64,000 nucleotides of DNA from Aspidiotus rigidus (taxonomy: Eukaryota; Arthropoda; Insecta; Hemiptera; Diaspididae). The position numbers and the translations under genes are program-made. Shown here piece after piece: positions 41,422 through 51,736 of this stretch. The stretch spans positions 8,246,001 to 8,310,000 of the forward strand of contig JAVHKY010000052.1 in assembly GCA_035079385.1 (NCBI GenBank), given 5' to 3'. Within the stretch, counting starts at the first letter, position 1. Each line of letters starts with the position of its first letter. The notes under the pieces were generated by a model. That model had not been told where the DNA came from. It was given only the letters and a program-made list of their open reading frames with translations, and made no database searches.

Positions 41422-43274
41422 ACCCTATCCTGAGGTTCAAACTTGGTTTCATCTGCACAGATGTCATAGCGTGCCTTCATCCGGTCGCTAGCAACTTCTA
41501 AATTTTCCCTGACCAGCTCATGTACCTGCTTAAGTCGGTTCTTCAGTTCTTGCGTGAATGGCTTGACTTCTTGAGGTGGCTGTGGAGGGGTGCCCAGCTC
41601 TAAATCACACGGTAATCGAAGTTCTCTTCCAAAAATGATTTTTGCAGGTGTTTCCTTGGTGCTCTCATGGATTGAAGACCGATAGGCTAGCAGGAACAAT
41701 GGAAGTAGCTTGTCCCAATTCCGCTGGTCACTATCATTTACTTTGGATAGGAATTGGTCTATTGTTTTGTTGAACCTCTCGACCATACCATCAGATTGTG
41801 GGTGGAGTGGTGTTGTACGAGTTTTCCTCAATCCCATCAGCTTAGCCACTTCTCCAAATACCTGGGATTCAAAGTTTCTTCCCTGGTCTGAGTGTAACTC
41901 CAGAGGTACTCCAAACCTTGAAATCCAGTTTTCCACCAGCGCTGTTGCAACAGTGACGGCTTCACAATTTGGCAGTGGGTAAGCATCCATCCATTTACTG
42001 AAATAATCTCCTACCACTAGAATATAACGATTACCTTGGTCAGTTTCTGGAAATGGTCCTGAGATATCTGCCGCAATCCGTTCAAAAGGGTATCCCACAT
42101 TGTAGATTTGCATCTTAGCTCGGCCCCTAGTATTGGACCCCTTACTGGCATTACATGCTCTGCAACATTGAACCTCTACATCACTTCTACAGGCTGGCCA
42201 GTAAAACCGTTCCCGAATCTTGGCCAATGTTTTTGTTATTCCAAGATGACTACCAGATGCGTCATCATGAACACTCTTCAAGACATCCGGAACAAGTGCT
42301 TCAGGTATCAGTAGTTGGCGCCGGTGTGATCTGCCATCTGTTGTTTCCCAGATCCGGTAAACAATTCCATTTTCTACTTGAAGCGAGTCCCATTGTGACC
42401 ATAAGATCTTTAAATTTACCGACTGTGAGCTGATATCTTGCCAGACTGGTCGTTCACCTTTCTCCTTCCAGGCTAAGATGACTGAATTATCTTTATCCTG
42501 TTGTTGAGCATTTCTCATATCCACATTGGAACCTAGTTGTATGGATTTGACTGAGACTTCTTTCTTCACATCATTGACTACAGTGCTTAATTCTTCTTCA
42601 ACTTTGGTCTGGAGGAGACAATCCTTGGCTTCCAACTCATAAAGTGGTATATCTCCACAGGGACTTCTTAAAAGGTCATGCTTCAGATCAATAATCAACC
42701 CATACTTTCGCATTAAATCCAGCCCCAGAATACAGTCATCTTCGATATCAGCAAGGATGAATTTTCCAGTTATTACCATTGAGGAAATCTTGATAGATAG
42801 CTCAACAGTGCCCTTGGTCCAAGCTTGTTCACCCATGACAGTCCTGAGGCGGTACTTTTCTCTCCAATTAATGGATAAGCCTGGGATGTCCTTGACCAAT
42901 TGTGTCTTCATAACTGAAACAGTAGCAGCGCAGTCCATGCACATATCTATATTGCGTCCAATACTATCATTCCATCCCGATACATAAACGTTCTCACTTG
43001 AAGTACGCATTTTGGAAATTCTTATTTCTTGGGCCCTTCTCCTTGGCCCTAGAGTTGGTTGGCCCCTGGCAACTCCAGGTTGGAGTTTTCCACCTTGCAG
43101 TGATCTCCACTTAGGACAACTGAGCTTGATATGACCCTCTTCATCACAGTGGTAGCATCGACGTTTGTCTCCAGTTGGTCTGACCTTTGTTTGCTTCAAA
43201 ACTGTGGAACCTCGTCTACGAGACGCCTTTCTTGCAGCTTCTACTTCCAGGGCGAAGGATAATGCTTCTTTCAA
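41343..43274 (-). CDS. Gypsy Gag-Pol remnant: zinc knuckle, protease-like, integrase; no RT
   Basis: 643-codon open frame. Residues 40-53 form a CCHC knuckle (CYHC....H....C). Residues 107-200 resemble an aspartic protease, but the active site reads DCAAT (residues 114-118) instead of DTGAT or DSGAT; ILGLDLMRKYG follows. At about residues 220-245 the protein passes straight into the integrase N-terminus: HHCC finger (H336, H343, C371, C374), core D403, D463, E499 (a D,D-35-E spacing) and HPQSDGMVERFNK. About 700 residues of RT and RNase H usual at this point are missing with the frame kept. The first codon is a continuation of Gag after a frameshift at about 43,272. Confidence 0.88.
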   Translation of the reverse strand: MKEALSFALEVEAARKASRRRGSTVLKQTKVRPTGDKRRCYHCDEEGHIKLSCPKWRSLQGGKLQPGVARGQPTLGPRRRAQEIRISKMRTSSENVYVSGWNDSIGRNIDMCMDCAATVSVMKTQLVKDIPGLSINWREKYRLRTVMGEQAWTKGTVELSIKISSMVITGKFILADIEDDCILGLDLMRKYGLIIDLKHDLLRSPCGDIPLYELEAKDCLLQTKVEEELSTVVNDVKKEVSVKSIQLGSNVDMRNAQQQDKDNSVILAWKEKGERPVWQDISSQSVNLKILWSQWDSLQVENGIVYRIWETTDGRSHRRQLLIPEALVPDVLKSVHDDASGSHLGITKTLAKIRERFYWPACRSDVEVQCCRACNASKGSNTRGRAKMQIYNVGYPFERIAADISGPFPETDQGNRYILVVGDYFSKWMDAYPLPNCEAVTVATALVENWISRFGVPLELHSDQGRNFESQVFGEVAKLMGLRKTRTTPLHPQSDGMVERFNKTIDQFLSKVNDSDQRNWDKLLPLFLLAYRSSIHESTKETPAKIIFGRELRLPCDLELGTPPQPPQEVKPFTQELKNRLKQVHELVRENLEVASDRMKARYDICADETKFEPQDRVWFYNSRERKGRTQNYSAIGKDLGQS

Positions 43275-44278
43275 GGTTTTGCAACGCGCATTGCGAACTT
43301 GACTCTGAACCTCCCAGTCAAATATTCCATCAATGCCTCAAGCGCAGTTTGTTCAATGGCTAACATAGTAGCTTCTGGGTAAGCTTGTTGGGTTAATTTG
43401 AGAATTTCACTTGAAAATGCCTGAAGACTTTCTCCACGGTTCTGTCGACGGTATTTCAGTTCTCTTCTTCTGATGGGAGCCAAGTGAGCTTGACCAAAGC
43501 GTTGTTCAAGGACCTCAACCAACTTCTGGTAATTCTTCTTATCACCCTCAGCAATGTTGGACAGCAGCTGTAGTGCAGCTCTTCTTAAGCTGACAATCAA
43601 ATTACCAGCCTTGGCTTTGTCATCCCATCCATTGAGTTGAACTGCAATTTCAAACTGTGATTTGTATAGTTCCCAAGAGATTTCACCATCAAACGTTGGT
43701 ATTTTGACTTTGGTCTTTGATGAGGGTTCTACAACTGGTAAATTTCCTTCATTTGATCCAGAACTGAAAAAAGCAACGCCTGGCGGATCCACAACCATGC
43801 TTACTGTTGGATTTCCTTCCAGTCTCTGGAGTCATTCCTCCATTACTTTCCACCGTTGCTGGAGTCCTTCAACTTGATTTTTAACGTCGCTCAGTCCATC
43901 AAAGATCTCTGCTTTAAGGTCTTCCTTGTTCTGTTCAAGTTTCTGTTCAATTTTCTCCTCCATTGCACTCTTGTTCTGCTCGAGTTTCTGGTCCATCATA
44001 GTAAACCCAGTCTTCAGATCTTTAGCCATTGTATCTGTCAACATTTGCAGCATTGCACTCAAATCTATAGCTGGAGACGGTTTTGTTGGCGTACCAATCT
44101 CAAGGTTTCCAGCCTCCTCAACCTCAAATTCAAAATTGGCCACGTCCAAACCCGAGTCTTCGAATGCTTTTTCCAGACGATCGGTCAATTCATTTTTGGT
44201 TCCGCTAACAGAGAGATTACGATTCCGGAGTTCCTCGCGGAGTTGATCCCGAGTAAGTTCATGCAACTTCTTCACCAT
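43271..44278 (-). pseudogene. Gypsy Gag with N-terminal SAP domain, one internal stop
   Basis: Starts at ATG 44,278. Residues 3-38 (LTRDQLREELRNRNLSVSG..NELTDRL) fit the SAP DNA-binding helix-turn-helix. A coiled coil of EQNK/EEKIEQK repeats follows (residues 95-135). A TGA codon at about 43,829 interrupts, then the capsid region continues in the same frame (KIPTFDGEISWELYKSQFE, LEQRFGQ, REELKYR-like), breaking at 43,271. The frame of the next ORF continues the same domain, so the break is a one-base lesion rather than a clear programmed shift. Confidence 0.8.
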
Positions 44279-44324
44279 CTTGAATCACCACAAGCTTCAA
44301 ACGCACAGAGTAGGCTTACGCAAT

Positions 44325-44342
44325 CCCACTTCTGACACCAGT
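44325..44342 (-). other. Gypsy primer-binding site
   Basis: The minus strand reads TGGTGTCAGAAGTGGGAT just after the 5' LTR; its complement, ATCCCACTTCTGACACCA, matches the 3' end of a tRNA-Leu with CCA. Confidence 0.7.
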
Positions 44343-44769
44343 TGTGACGTTCTACCAGTCACGAAATATCTCTTGACGCCAATAATAAAGAACAATTACG
44401 AAAACCGAGCTTTATTACTGGTACCGCAAGTATAACACTTCTAAAACACCGTTAAACTGTAACACAATCGCGTTAAAGAACGAGAACACGTTAACCATCG
44501 CTTTCAAGATTACAACTGAATCGCTTTATCGGGTTGCTGCCGGCTATTTATAGTCTCACCCTTATTTCCGGAATTCTCGAGATTTCTTCTAGAACGGCAA
44601 ACAGGTTATGCAAGGATCCTTACAATCAATCGAGCACGTTCTAGGTTGTTCAAGCGTATTCGGCGAAGTAGTTAAGCGATAAGTACGCTTCCTTGCGGTG
44701 TCTGCTATTATTAAAAGTTTAGCGGCGTGTGCACGCTTGGTGCTTGGGCCTTCATAGCAGAACGCCACA
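44343..44769 (-). repeat. Gypsy 5' LTR (right on the map)
   Basis: 427 bp, 98-99 percent identical to the other LTR. Target ATAC at 44,770-44,773. Confidence 0.92.
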
Positions 44770-44773
44770 ATAC

Positions 44774-45210
44774 CAAGAAATATCCAATATTGTGTAGAAA
44801 CACTTGTCTACAAATTTTATATCCAACTGACATCCAGTTGAGGAGTACAATCGCAGTAATAATTTGGAACATCAAAGATTTAGTTCCTAGTTCCCGTTTA
44901 TCTGTCAAGATCTGAAATTCAAAAGAATCTCCACAAATAATCATAATAAAAGGTTTCCCAGCCCTGCACTGCATCCATGAGACATAACAAAAATGATGAA
45001 TATATATTGTATTAACAACAATCATTGAAATAATGATGGACAACAGAAGAAATTGAGATGTACCTACATGTAATCAAAAAGTATACATTATAACTGGCCT
45101 CACAGTTGAAGTATACATGACTTCGGTATGTTCCTATTATTGAAGTATTGAGAAGAAACTTTTTCAAAGAAAGTTTTGTTTTTCCGTGACAAACACTTAT
45201 CAATTTAAAT
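44774..45210. other. intron DNA, nothing recognised
   Basis: No feature recognised. Confidence 0.35.
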
Positions 45211-45340
45211 GAGACAGTTTGCTTTTGTTGCCACCTTCATTATTCAAAAACAACTACGTTTCCTGATGATGACGACAATGTGCGTTGAAACATCGAGTTG
45301 TTTTTGAATAATAAAGGTGGCAACAAAAGCAAACTGTATC
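45211..45340. mobile_element. 130-bp inverted repeat with CTGATGA/GAAAC loop
   Basis: 45-bp arms (ACAGTTTGCTTTTGTTGCC and complement) enclose CTGATGATGACGAC...GTTGAAAC. The loop carries the two core boxes of a hammerhead, but stem I is not supported. Similar loops end many Penelope-like and related elements. Confidence 0.45.
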
Positions 45341-45775
45341 ATTAAAATTTTTCAAAGAATGTCCAAATATTTGGAAAATGATATCCAAAATTAAATCCTA
45401 AGTAACAAGAGTATGCAAAATTACAGAATGACGTAATGAACAATCTTTTGGTAGGGAACTTTTTTTTTTCACGAGAGCATAGATGCTTTTGGCTTGCCCA
45501 GGCAAGAGTCCCAAAGATGAATGTAACTCGAATTATCATGATGATTGAGAATTAAGAGATTGTCAACATTAGACCCAACGGCTACAGTGAAAAGCAGTTT
45601 TATCACATTCATAATCCTCCCTTTTCCCCACTCTTTCGCCCCGAGAGAGCCAGAACCTCGAAATTGGAAAACTTCACTCAAACTTGAAAATTATAAAAAA
45701 AAATTATGTCGATGCGTCAACATGTTCAAAAGTTATAGATTTCTACATACATATGTCTGCAGACGACCTTTTTTT
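45341..45775. other. intron DNA, nothing recognised
   Basis: No feature recognised. Confidence 0.3.
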
Positions 45776-47140
45776 CTTTTTAGGGTTGGCGCAGGCGCTA
45801 GCCGACCATATTGTAATCACTTTTTAGGGTCGGCTCGCGTCTCGGAAGCCGACCATATTGTAATCACTTTTTTCTTCGTCTGAGTTAAGACGCTGACGTC
45901 ATGGTCGAGTGAGCCGTATGCTGTGTAGTTTCGTGTCTTTAGTTCTTTGTACCGTGTACCTACGCCTAGCCTAATGTGTTTTTGTGTTGTTTCTCCTATC
46001 TTGGATTGCGTGTTTGCATTCATCAGCGTATTAATAAATTTGATTCAAATTATAAATTTATTTTCGTTCTCATCTGGGAACAGTTAGTTTATTTATGATT
46101 ATTATTGATTAATTAGCTAGCCGCTGCTGAGTAATTCGTTGTGATGACGAGAAGGAATGAAACAATAAAAATAGTAGCGTCTTGTCTTTATTATCGAACG
46201 TTCTCCAATTGAAAAGATCGACTAGGAATGGAACCAAACATCCTAATTGCGATGGGAAAGAATATATAGAGTAATCAAATGTGAATTCTTGTAATTATTC
46301 ATTGAAGACTCGAATCTGTATTTATAATGTTGAAACGAGCACAAACGTTTTTCATGAACCTATCATTGGTTAAGCATTAAGGGTATGCTTCGCACAGAAG
46401 AAACACGCATAAATATACAAGAATGTAGGTTGATTCCGAGGCGACTAATATGATCCGCAAAATGAACCAATTGTTCTGAATTCTTTCGAAGTGTTAGGTG
46501 ATAGTTTGATACAGATTTACATTGAATCAGAACTCGTAATATTATTCGGAACTGTCGTTATTAACAATTGAAACTTTCAAGCTTTCTTGTGCGTTGATAA
46601 CGAGAGTTGTAAATAATATTAGGAAAGAATATAGATAGAGTAATCAAATGTGAATTCCCTGAAATTGGTCCAAACAATGTGAATGGTGCAGTGGTACTTA
46701 GACCAAAATCTAAAGTGAATGATTGTTGAGTATCCTGATCATAAAATCGGTATCTAATTACAATGATTCTAGTCTCCAATCTGAGTTTGTAGTTCTATTT
46801 GATAGAACGTGAGTACCTGAGTGGAAAGTATATGAGGTATGATGAACAGTTTGGATGAATAATTATCGAAATTTTATTATTTCAACTTGCAAGGTACATT
46901 TAGTTTCTAGTGCCGGTTCTTACGCCTGGTGTTAGAAGCCAAATATCATCTTACACAATCAATATTTTGCAATGTATACGAATATGTATTGGAATCCAAA
47001 AATTTTGTTTTGATGGAATGCCTAGTTGTTGGGCGTTTGTTTCTGTTTCTTTCTTTCTTTCTTGGGGTAAGTTCAGACGCTCGCGTCACGGCCTGTCCAG
47101 GATGCAGTAAGGTGTGGTTATTTTTATGCGTTATTGCGTT
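45776..47140 (+). repeat. family S dispersed repeat, copy 2
   Basis: The head has two hairpin units GGGT(C/T)GGC...GCCGACCATATTG, then TTCTTCGTCTGAGTTAAG and GCTGACGTCATGG. The body matches 57.32-57.90 kb (AGCGTATTAATAAATTTG, CTGGGAACAGTTAG) and, reversed, 12.4-13.0 kb. Near 46,905 it shows the empty form of the MITE site filled at 57,907. A second head-like block, GGGGTAAGTTCAGACGCTC, lies at 47,064. Confidence 0.65.
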
Positions 47141-47714
47141 TTGATTGTCTCATTCTGTCGTTTCATCCGCAAGTTTATGTAACTGAGATGGGGTAACCCG
47201 TCGGTTTACTGCCATACTCGGAGTAAGAGGCGAGTAAGAATGATGGCGAGGGACTTTTTGTACTTCTTGGACTTGAAAATATTTTAAACTGTTGGACTTG
47301 GAATTATTCTCCAATTGTTGGACTTTGAAATATTTTCATACTTCTCGGACTTGTAATAAAGTTTTTCATTTTTAATTCTTGGACTTGGAAATATTTTCAA
47401 CTGTTGGACTTTGAAATATTTTCAAATTGTGGAACTTCAAAATATTAACAACTAGATTTTTCGAGGATAAGAAGTTATTAAGATATCTGAGATGGAAATT
47501 AACTGAAAAGCGAAAAGTTTGAAGCCAAAAGCGGTGACATGTTTTGGAAGTGAAAAGCAAAGCAAATGTTGGAAAAGCAAAAAGTATAAACTATATAGCA
47601 GAAGTATTTCAATTTTGCGCTTTTTAGTGAAACAAACGACGATCAGAAAAATTTATTGGATTTTTGACGAGTCTCTTTTGACTGAAATAAAGAAAAATTA
47701 ATATTATAATCCGA
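47141..47714. other. intron DNA with short iterated words
   Basis: About ten loose copies of GTTGGACTTGGAAATATTTTC at 47,260-47,450 suggest another iterated element end; nothing coding recognised. Confidence 0.35.
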
Positions 47715-49205
47715 TTCAGGCCGACCCTGATACTATGTCGCCCGCGACATAGCTTGTTTCTTCTCCTTCTTCGTCTGAGTTAAGACGCTGACGTCATGGT
47801 CGAGTGAGCCGTATGCTGTGTAGTTTCGTTTCTTTGTTATCGCGTTTTGCGCAAATGTGTGCAGGGTTTCAATCATATTTGATGATCCATGTTCATTGTT
47901 TTGTGGTCGTTGATTCTGATGGCGATGGCGTAGCCTAATTTTTTGCCTATCTTGTTTCGTGTTGTTTCTTGTGTTTTTGCGTGTTCGCATTGATCAGCGT
48001 AACAATAAATTTGATTTTACGGAATGTTCAAATTATAAATTTATTTTCCTTTAGTAAATACGAATGAAACGAGATTTTTTACATTGCGATGGGAAACTGA
48101 AATGAATAATTGCGAATAAAAACGCAGGGAACAGAATGATTTAAAAGTCGATCATAGATCGCGAATGCAGTATCCCGGCTTTGTAGTCCGCAATTCAATT
48201 TTGAATTTTAATTTGCCTATACTTTTAGTTTTAAGTACTTTGAAGTTGACTACAAAGGTAGTATAATATAATTACATCGTTGGGTTTTGAGCAGACAAAT
48301 GAAGTTTGTGGTAGTATTAATTAATCAAGGCTTTCAGCGCGAATGTGTGTTGGGTTTGAATCATATTCGATGGTCGATGTTCATCGTTTCGTCGTCGTTG
48401 ATTCTGATGGCGTAATTTTCTGCCTATCTTGTTTCGTGTTATTTCTTGTGTCTTTGCGTGTTCGCATTGATCAGCGTATCAATAAATTCGATTTTACGGA
48501 ATGTTCAAATTATAAATTCATTTTCCTTCAATAAATACGAATGAAACGAGATTTTTTACAATGCGATGAGAAACTGAAATGAATAATTGCGAATAAAAAC
48601 GTAGGGAACAGAATGATTTAAAAGTCGATCATAGATCGCGAATGCGGTATCCCGGCTTTGTAGTCCGCAATTCAATTTTGAATTGTAATTTACCTATACT
48701 TTTAGTTCTAAGTACTTTGAAGTTGACTACAAAGGTAGTATAATATAATTACATCGTTGGGTTTTGAGCAGACAAATGAAGTTTGTGGTAGTATTAATTA
48801 ATCAAGGATTGCAATTCTACGTAATGTTACGATTTGTATTACTTATTATTCTTATCTCATGACGAAAATGACAGTTGTTGGAAGGGTGTAATATCAGCGT
48901 TATTTGTTCTCAACAGTGGTTCCTTCAGGTTATTGCTTATTAATTGTTGAGTGTTAGCTTTTACAAATAGAATCGAAAAGATGTGATGTGAATTCTTGAA
49001 AAGGCAGTTCTCACAATATGAATGAAATTGAATACAAATGAAAGGGAATGTCTTACAACGCGATTGGAATATGAAATGAATAATTACAAATAAAAAAGTA
49101 GGAAATAGGATGATCAGAAATTTATTGTGAATGCGATATCCTAGCTTTGTAATCCTCAATTCAATTTTAATTTGTACTTGGTCCTACTTTCTAGTTGGGT
49201 TTTAG
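47715..49205 (+). repeat. family S copy 3, with a 477-bp tandem duplication
   Basis: Head GCCGACCCTGATACTATGTC with a CTATGTCGC/GCGACATAG hairpin, then GAGTTAAGACGCTGACGTC. Two tandem units of 477 bp (TATCCCGGCT at 48,171 and 48,648) span about 47,850-48,806, about 93 percent alike; a third, diverged unit follows to 49,205 and matches 11.35-11.70 kb reversed. Confidence 0.7.
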
Positions 49206-49333
49206 CGCATAGAGAGAATCAAATTAACACTAAAGACTGAATGATTGCTTAAAATCGGTAATAGCCCCATCTGAGATCTGTGCACAAACCTCTTCCAGCT
49301 TGTTCTACAAGTTTCTTCTTGATACATACCATA

Positions 49334-49458
49334 TACTCCATTCACGTTAAGAAAGGATAGAAATACGTACCTTGAGAATGGAACGCTCCAGGTAATTTTA
49401 ATCTAGCGTTTCGTTCTTGAGGTACATACTTGTATCCTTTCTTAGTGTGAATAGAGTA
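49334..49458. mobile_element. hairpin MITE, 125 bp, copy 1
   Basis: Palindrome TACTCCATTCACGTTAAG...GTGTGAATAGAGTA with TA on both sides (49,332-49,333; 49,459-49,460). Same family as 57,907-58,030. Confidence 0.75.
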
Positions 49459-49502
49459 TAATACATTTTTGTAATAATTACCGGTGGTAATAATGATCAA
49501 AT

Positions 49503-49640
49503 TCACGCCGACCCTAGTACTATGTAGCTTGTTTCTTTCTTCTTCTTCTTCGGGTAAGTTCAGTCGCTCACGTCACGGCATGGTAGACCACAACGCAGTA
49601 AGTTGTGGGTATTTTTATTTAGATGATGTATGATACTATG
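49503..49640 (+). repeat. family S head fragment
   Basis: ACGCCGACCCTAGTACTATG, CTTCTTCTTCTTCGGGTAAG and GCTCACGTCACGGC, matching the head at 13.0 kb reversed. Confidence 0.55.
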
Positions 49641-50214
49641 TTAATTACCAAATCAGGTTCGTTCGCAGACGCCCACTTTACAGAAAATCAATGCACAGAA
49701 AATTTTTTCATCAACATTCTTATTCACCCAATGTGTAAACATAGAAATAGTTTTCACCTACAAAATTCTGAACATAACAGATAATTCATCGGATAAAAGT
49801 TCTCAAAAAATAAAATCTGCGAAACAAATTTTTTCACCAAAATTATTTCCACTGAAAATGAATTTACCGACCATTGCGAACGCCTAACACCCCTAAAAAA
49901 GAATCAGTTTCGTTCATCAACAACTAATTCACAGATAATCGGTCCACAGAAAATTTCTCCATCGACATTGTCATTCACCCAATAGATACACACAGAAATA
50001 GTTTCCACCTACAAAATACAAATTAGGTATGTAACAAGAAATTCACCGAAAAAATGTAGACGCACAGTAAATTTTTGCAGAACAAAAATTCTTCCACCAT
50101 AAATATTTTCATCGAAAATACGTTTTACCGAAAGTTGAAGGTACGTGATGACTGGTAGTGCTCTCTCGCATACAATAATCAAATACACTATACGTTGGTA
50201 TAGTGTATTTGCAA

Positions 50215-50605
50215 TGGACTGTGTTATTTGTGATAACAAAAATATCGACTGATATCGATTCGTTTGGCAAGAGTACTCATTCTGCAGGAAATCGGTCCAA
50301 TCGCAAATTTGCTCCCCATAAGAAAACATGGGAAGCAAATCGATCATATGGTATTAATCAAAAATGAGAAAGAATTGAGGGAAAAAAAGTTCCTTTTCAG
50401 AAGTCGATTACTCACACACTATAAATATAAACTTTTTTCGGCAAAATCTGTTTTAATTTTTGATTAATTTCATACTGATCTTTGCTCCCCGTGTATTTCT
50501 TATGGGAGCAAATTTGCGATTGGACCGATTTCCTGCAGAATGAGTACTCTTGCCAAAAAAATTGATATTAGTCGATATTTTTGTTATCACAAATAACACA
50601 GTCCA
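50215..50605. mobile_element. MITE with ~125-bp inverted arms
   Basis: TGGACTGTGTTATTTGTG and its complement end the element; arms include GAGTACTCATTCTGCAGG and GCAAATTTGCTCCC. 391 bp, no coding, no certain duplication. Confidence 0.65.
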
Positions 50606-51420
50606 TAATTTACATCATGATGAAAATTATTGAAAAAAGGAAATATTTTGATTTTTGTCTCTGTACATGATGGTTGTCATAAGTGACTGGCCTTATCATG
50701 AACGATAAGAATTTTAATTTATAGTAATTTTAATTAGAAAATAAAATAGTAATACCGAATAGTAAATTATCCAATTATACCAATTTGGTTTTTAATAATA
50801 ATATGTGTAGATTTAAGTGTAGTTTTTCTATCTTGTATAAGGCGATGTCGCTAACCGACGCTAGACCCACGCAAACACTCACTGGTGGCTTGTGTTATCA
50901 GGTGCATTTACGCAACATTACAATTTGAAGTTTTCGTTTTCAAATAACTTCTTAAAAGGAATTTCTACGAAAAAATCATAAGAATGAAATTAAAATTTTC
51001 TTTAATTTGAGACCACTCTCAAATATCTTCTTTGTTGAAAATATTTTCTGATTATCATCCATAAACGAATGCATTGGACGGAGCCCCCAGTGAGCGTTTG
51101 CGACATTGCCTTATATACTTTCATTTTTGGTGGAAATTGTTTTATGTGACAATATTTTACATGGACTAACTTTTATGTCAAATTATTTTCCCGCCAAATA
51201 TCTCTATGTGAAAACTTTTTCTTGTGGAAACCCTGTATGTGGAGTCATCTTCTGAGGAATAATGCAATGGTGTTGTCTGTGAACAATATTATCTTTCTCT
51301 GGACATCTTCTTTTTTTAAGTGAAAATTCTGAGCCTTTTTGCAGTCGTTGAATTTTTATCATGCACTGATCTGCCATTTTCGGTGGAAACTATTTTAAAA
51401 GAATATACTCTAGGTGAACA
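50606..51420. other. intron DNA before the BEL element
   Basis: Contains the GTGGAAA-type iterated words noted above; otherwise nothing recognised. Confidence 0.35.
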
Positions 51421-51630
51421 TGTCGCGGATGCGAGACAGAGGGCAGCACTAAACTCCGACCAGCTGACGGATGATGTCAACTGGGCGGGAACTACACAAT
51501 AAACGACTAACCTAATAATAAAATAATAATGACGAATTGTATGAATCGAATTGAATGTATTCCAATTTTATTGTGAAATAATAATCCATTTATCAATTAC
51601 AAATAATCTTCTCTCTTCACTGCCGCGACA
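51421..51630 (+). repeat. BEL/Pao 5' LTR
   Basis: 210 bp with AATAATAAAATAATAATG-rich centre; identical to the 3' LTR. Confidence 0.95.
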
Positions 51631-51646
51631 TGGTAGCAGAGTGTGT
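51631..51646 (+). other. BEL/Pao primer-binding site
   Basis: TGGTAGCAGAGTGTGT starts directly after the LTR; TGGTAGCAGAG is a common BEL/Pao primer site. Confidence 0.65.
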
Positions 51647-51736
51647 AAATCCGTAAACCGCTTCCACAATCCACATTCAATCCAATTACTCTACGCAGGT
51701 ATACGATTCCATCTCCAATAACCAATCCATTCCATT

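Larger units (their letters stand above)
40793..44769 (-). mobile_element. Gypsy-type LTR retrotransposon lacking reverse transcriptase
   Basis: 4.0 kb with LTRs of 426 and 427 bp that differ by six substitutions and one indel, flanked by the 4-bp duplication ATAC. It has a tRNA-Leu-type primer site, Gag with a SAP domain, zinc knuckle, protease-like region and full integrase, plus a polypurine tract. Between protease and integrase the frame runs on without reverse transcriptase or RNase H. The element therefore needs another element's enzyme to move, yet its LTRs show a recent insertion. Confidence 0.9.

Noticed and set aside
43856..44335. Plus-strand open frame opposite Gypsy Gag
   Set aside because: Antisense shadow of the Gag coiled coil; Gag on the minus strand has domain support.
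46000..49200. Family S repeats considered as CRISPR-like or satellite array
   Set aside because: Units are long, unequal and dispersed, with no short repeat-spacer pattern.
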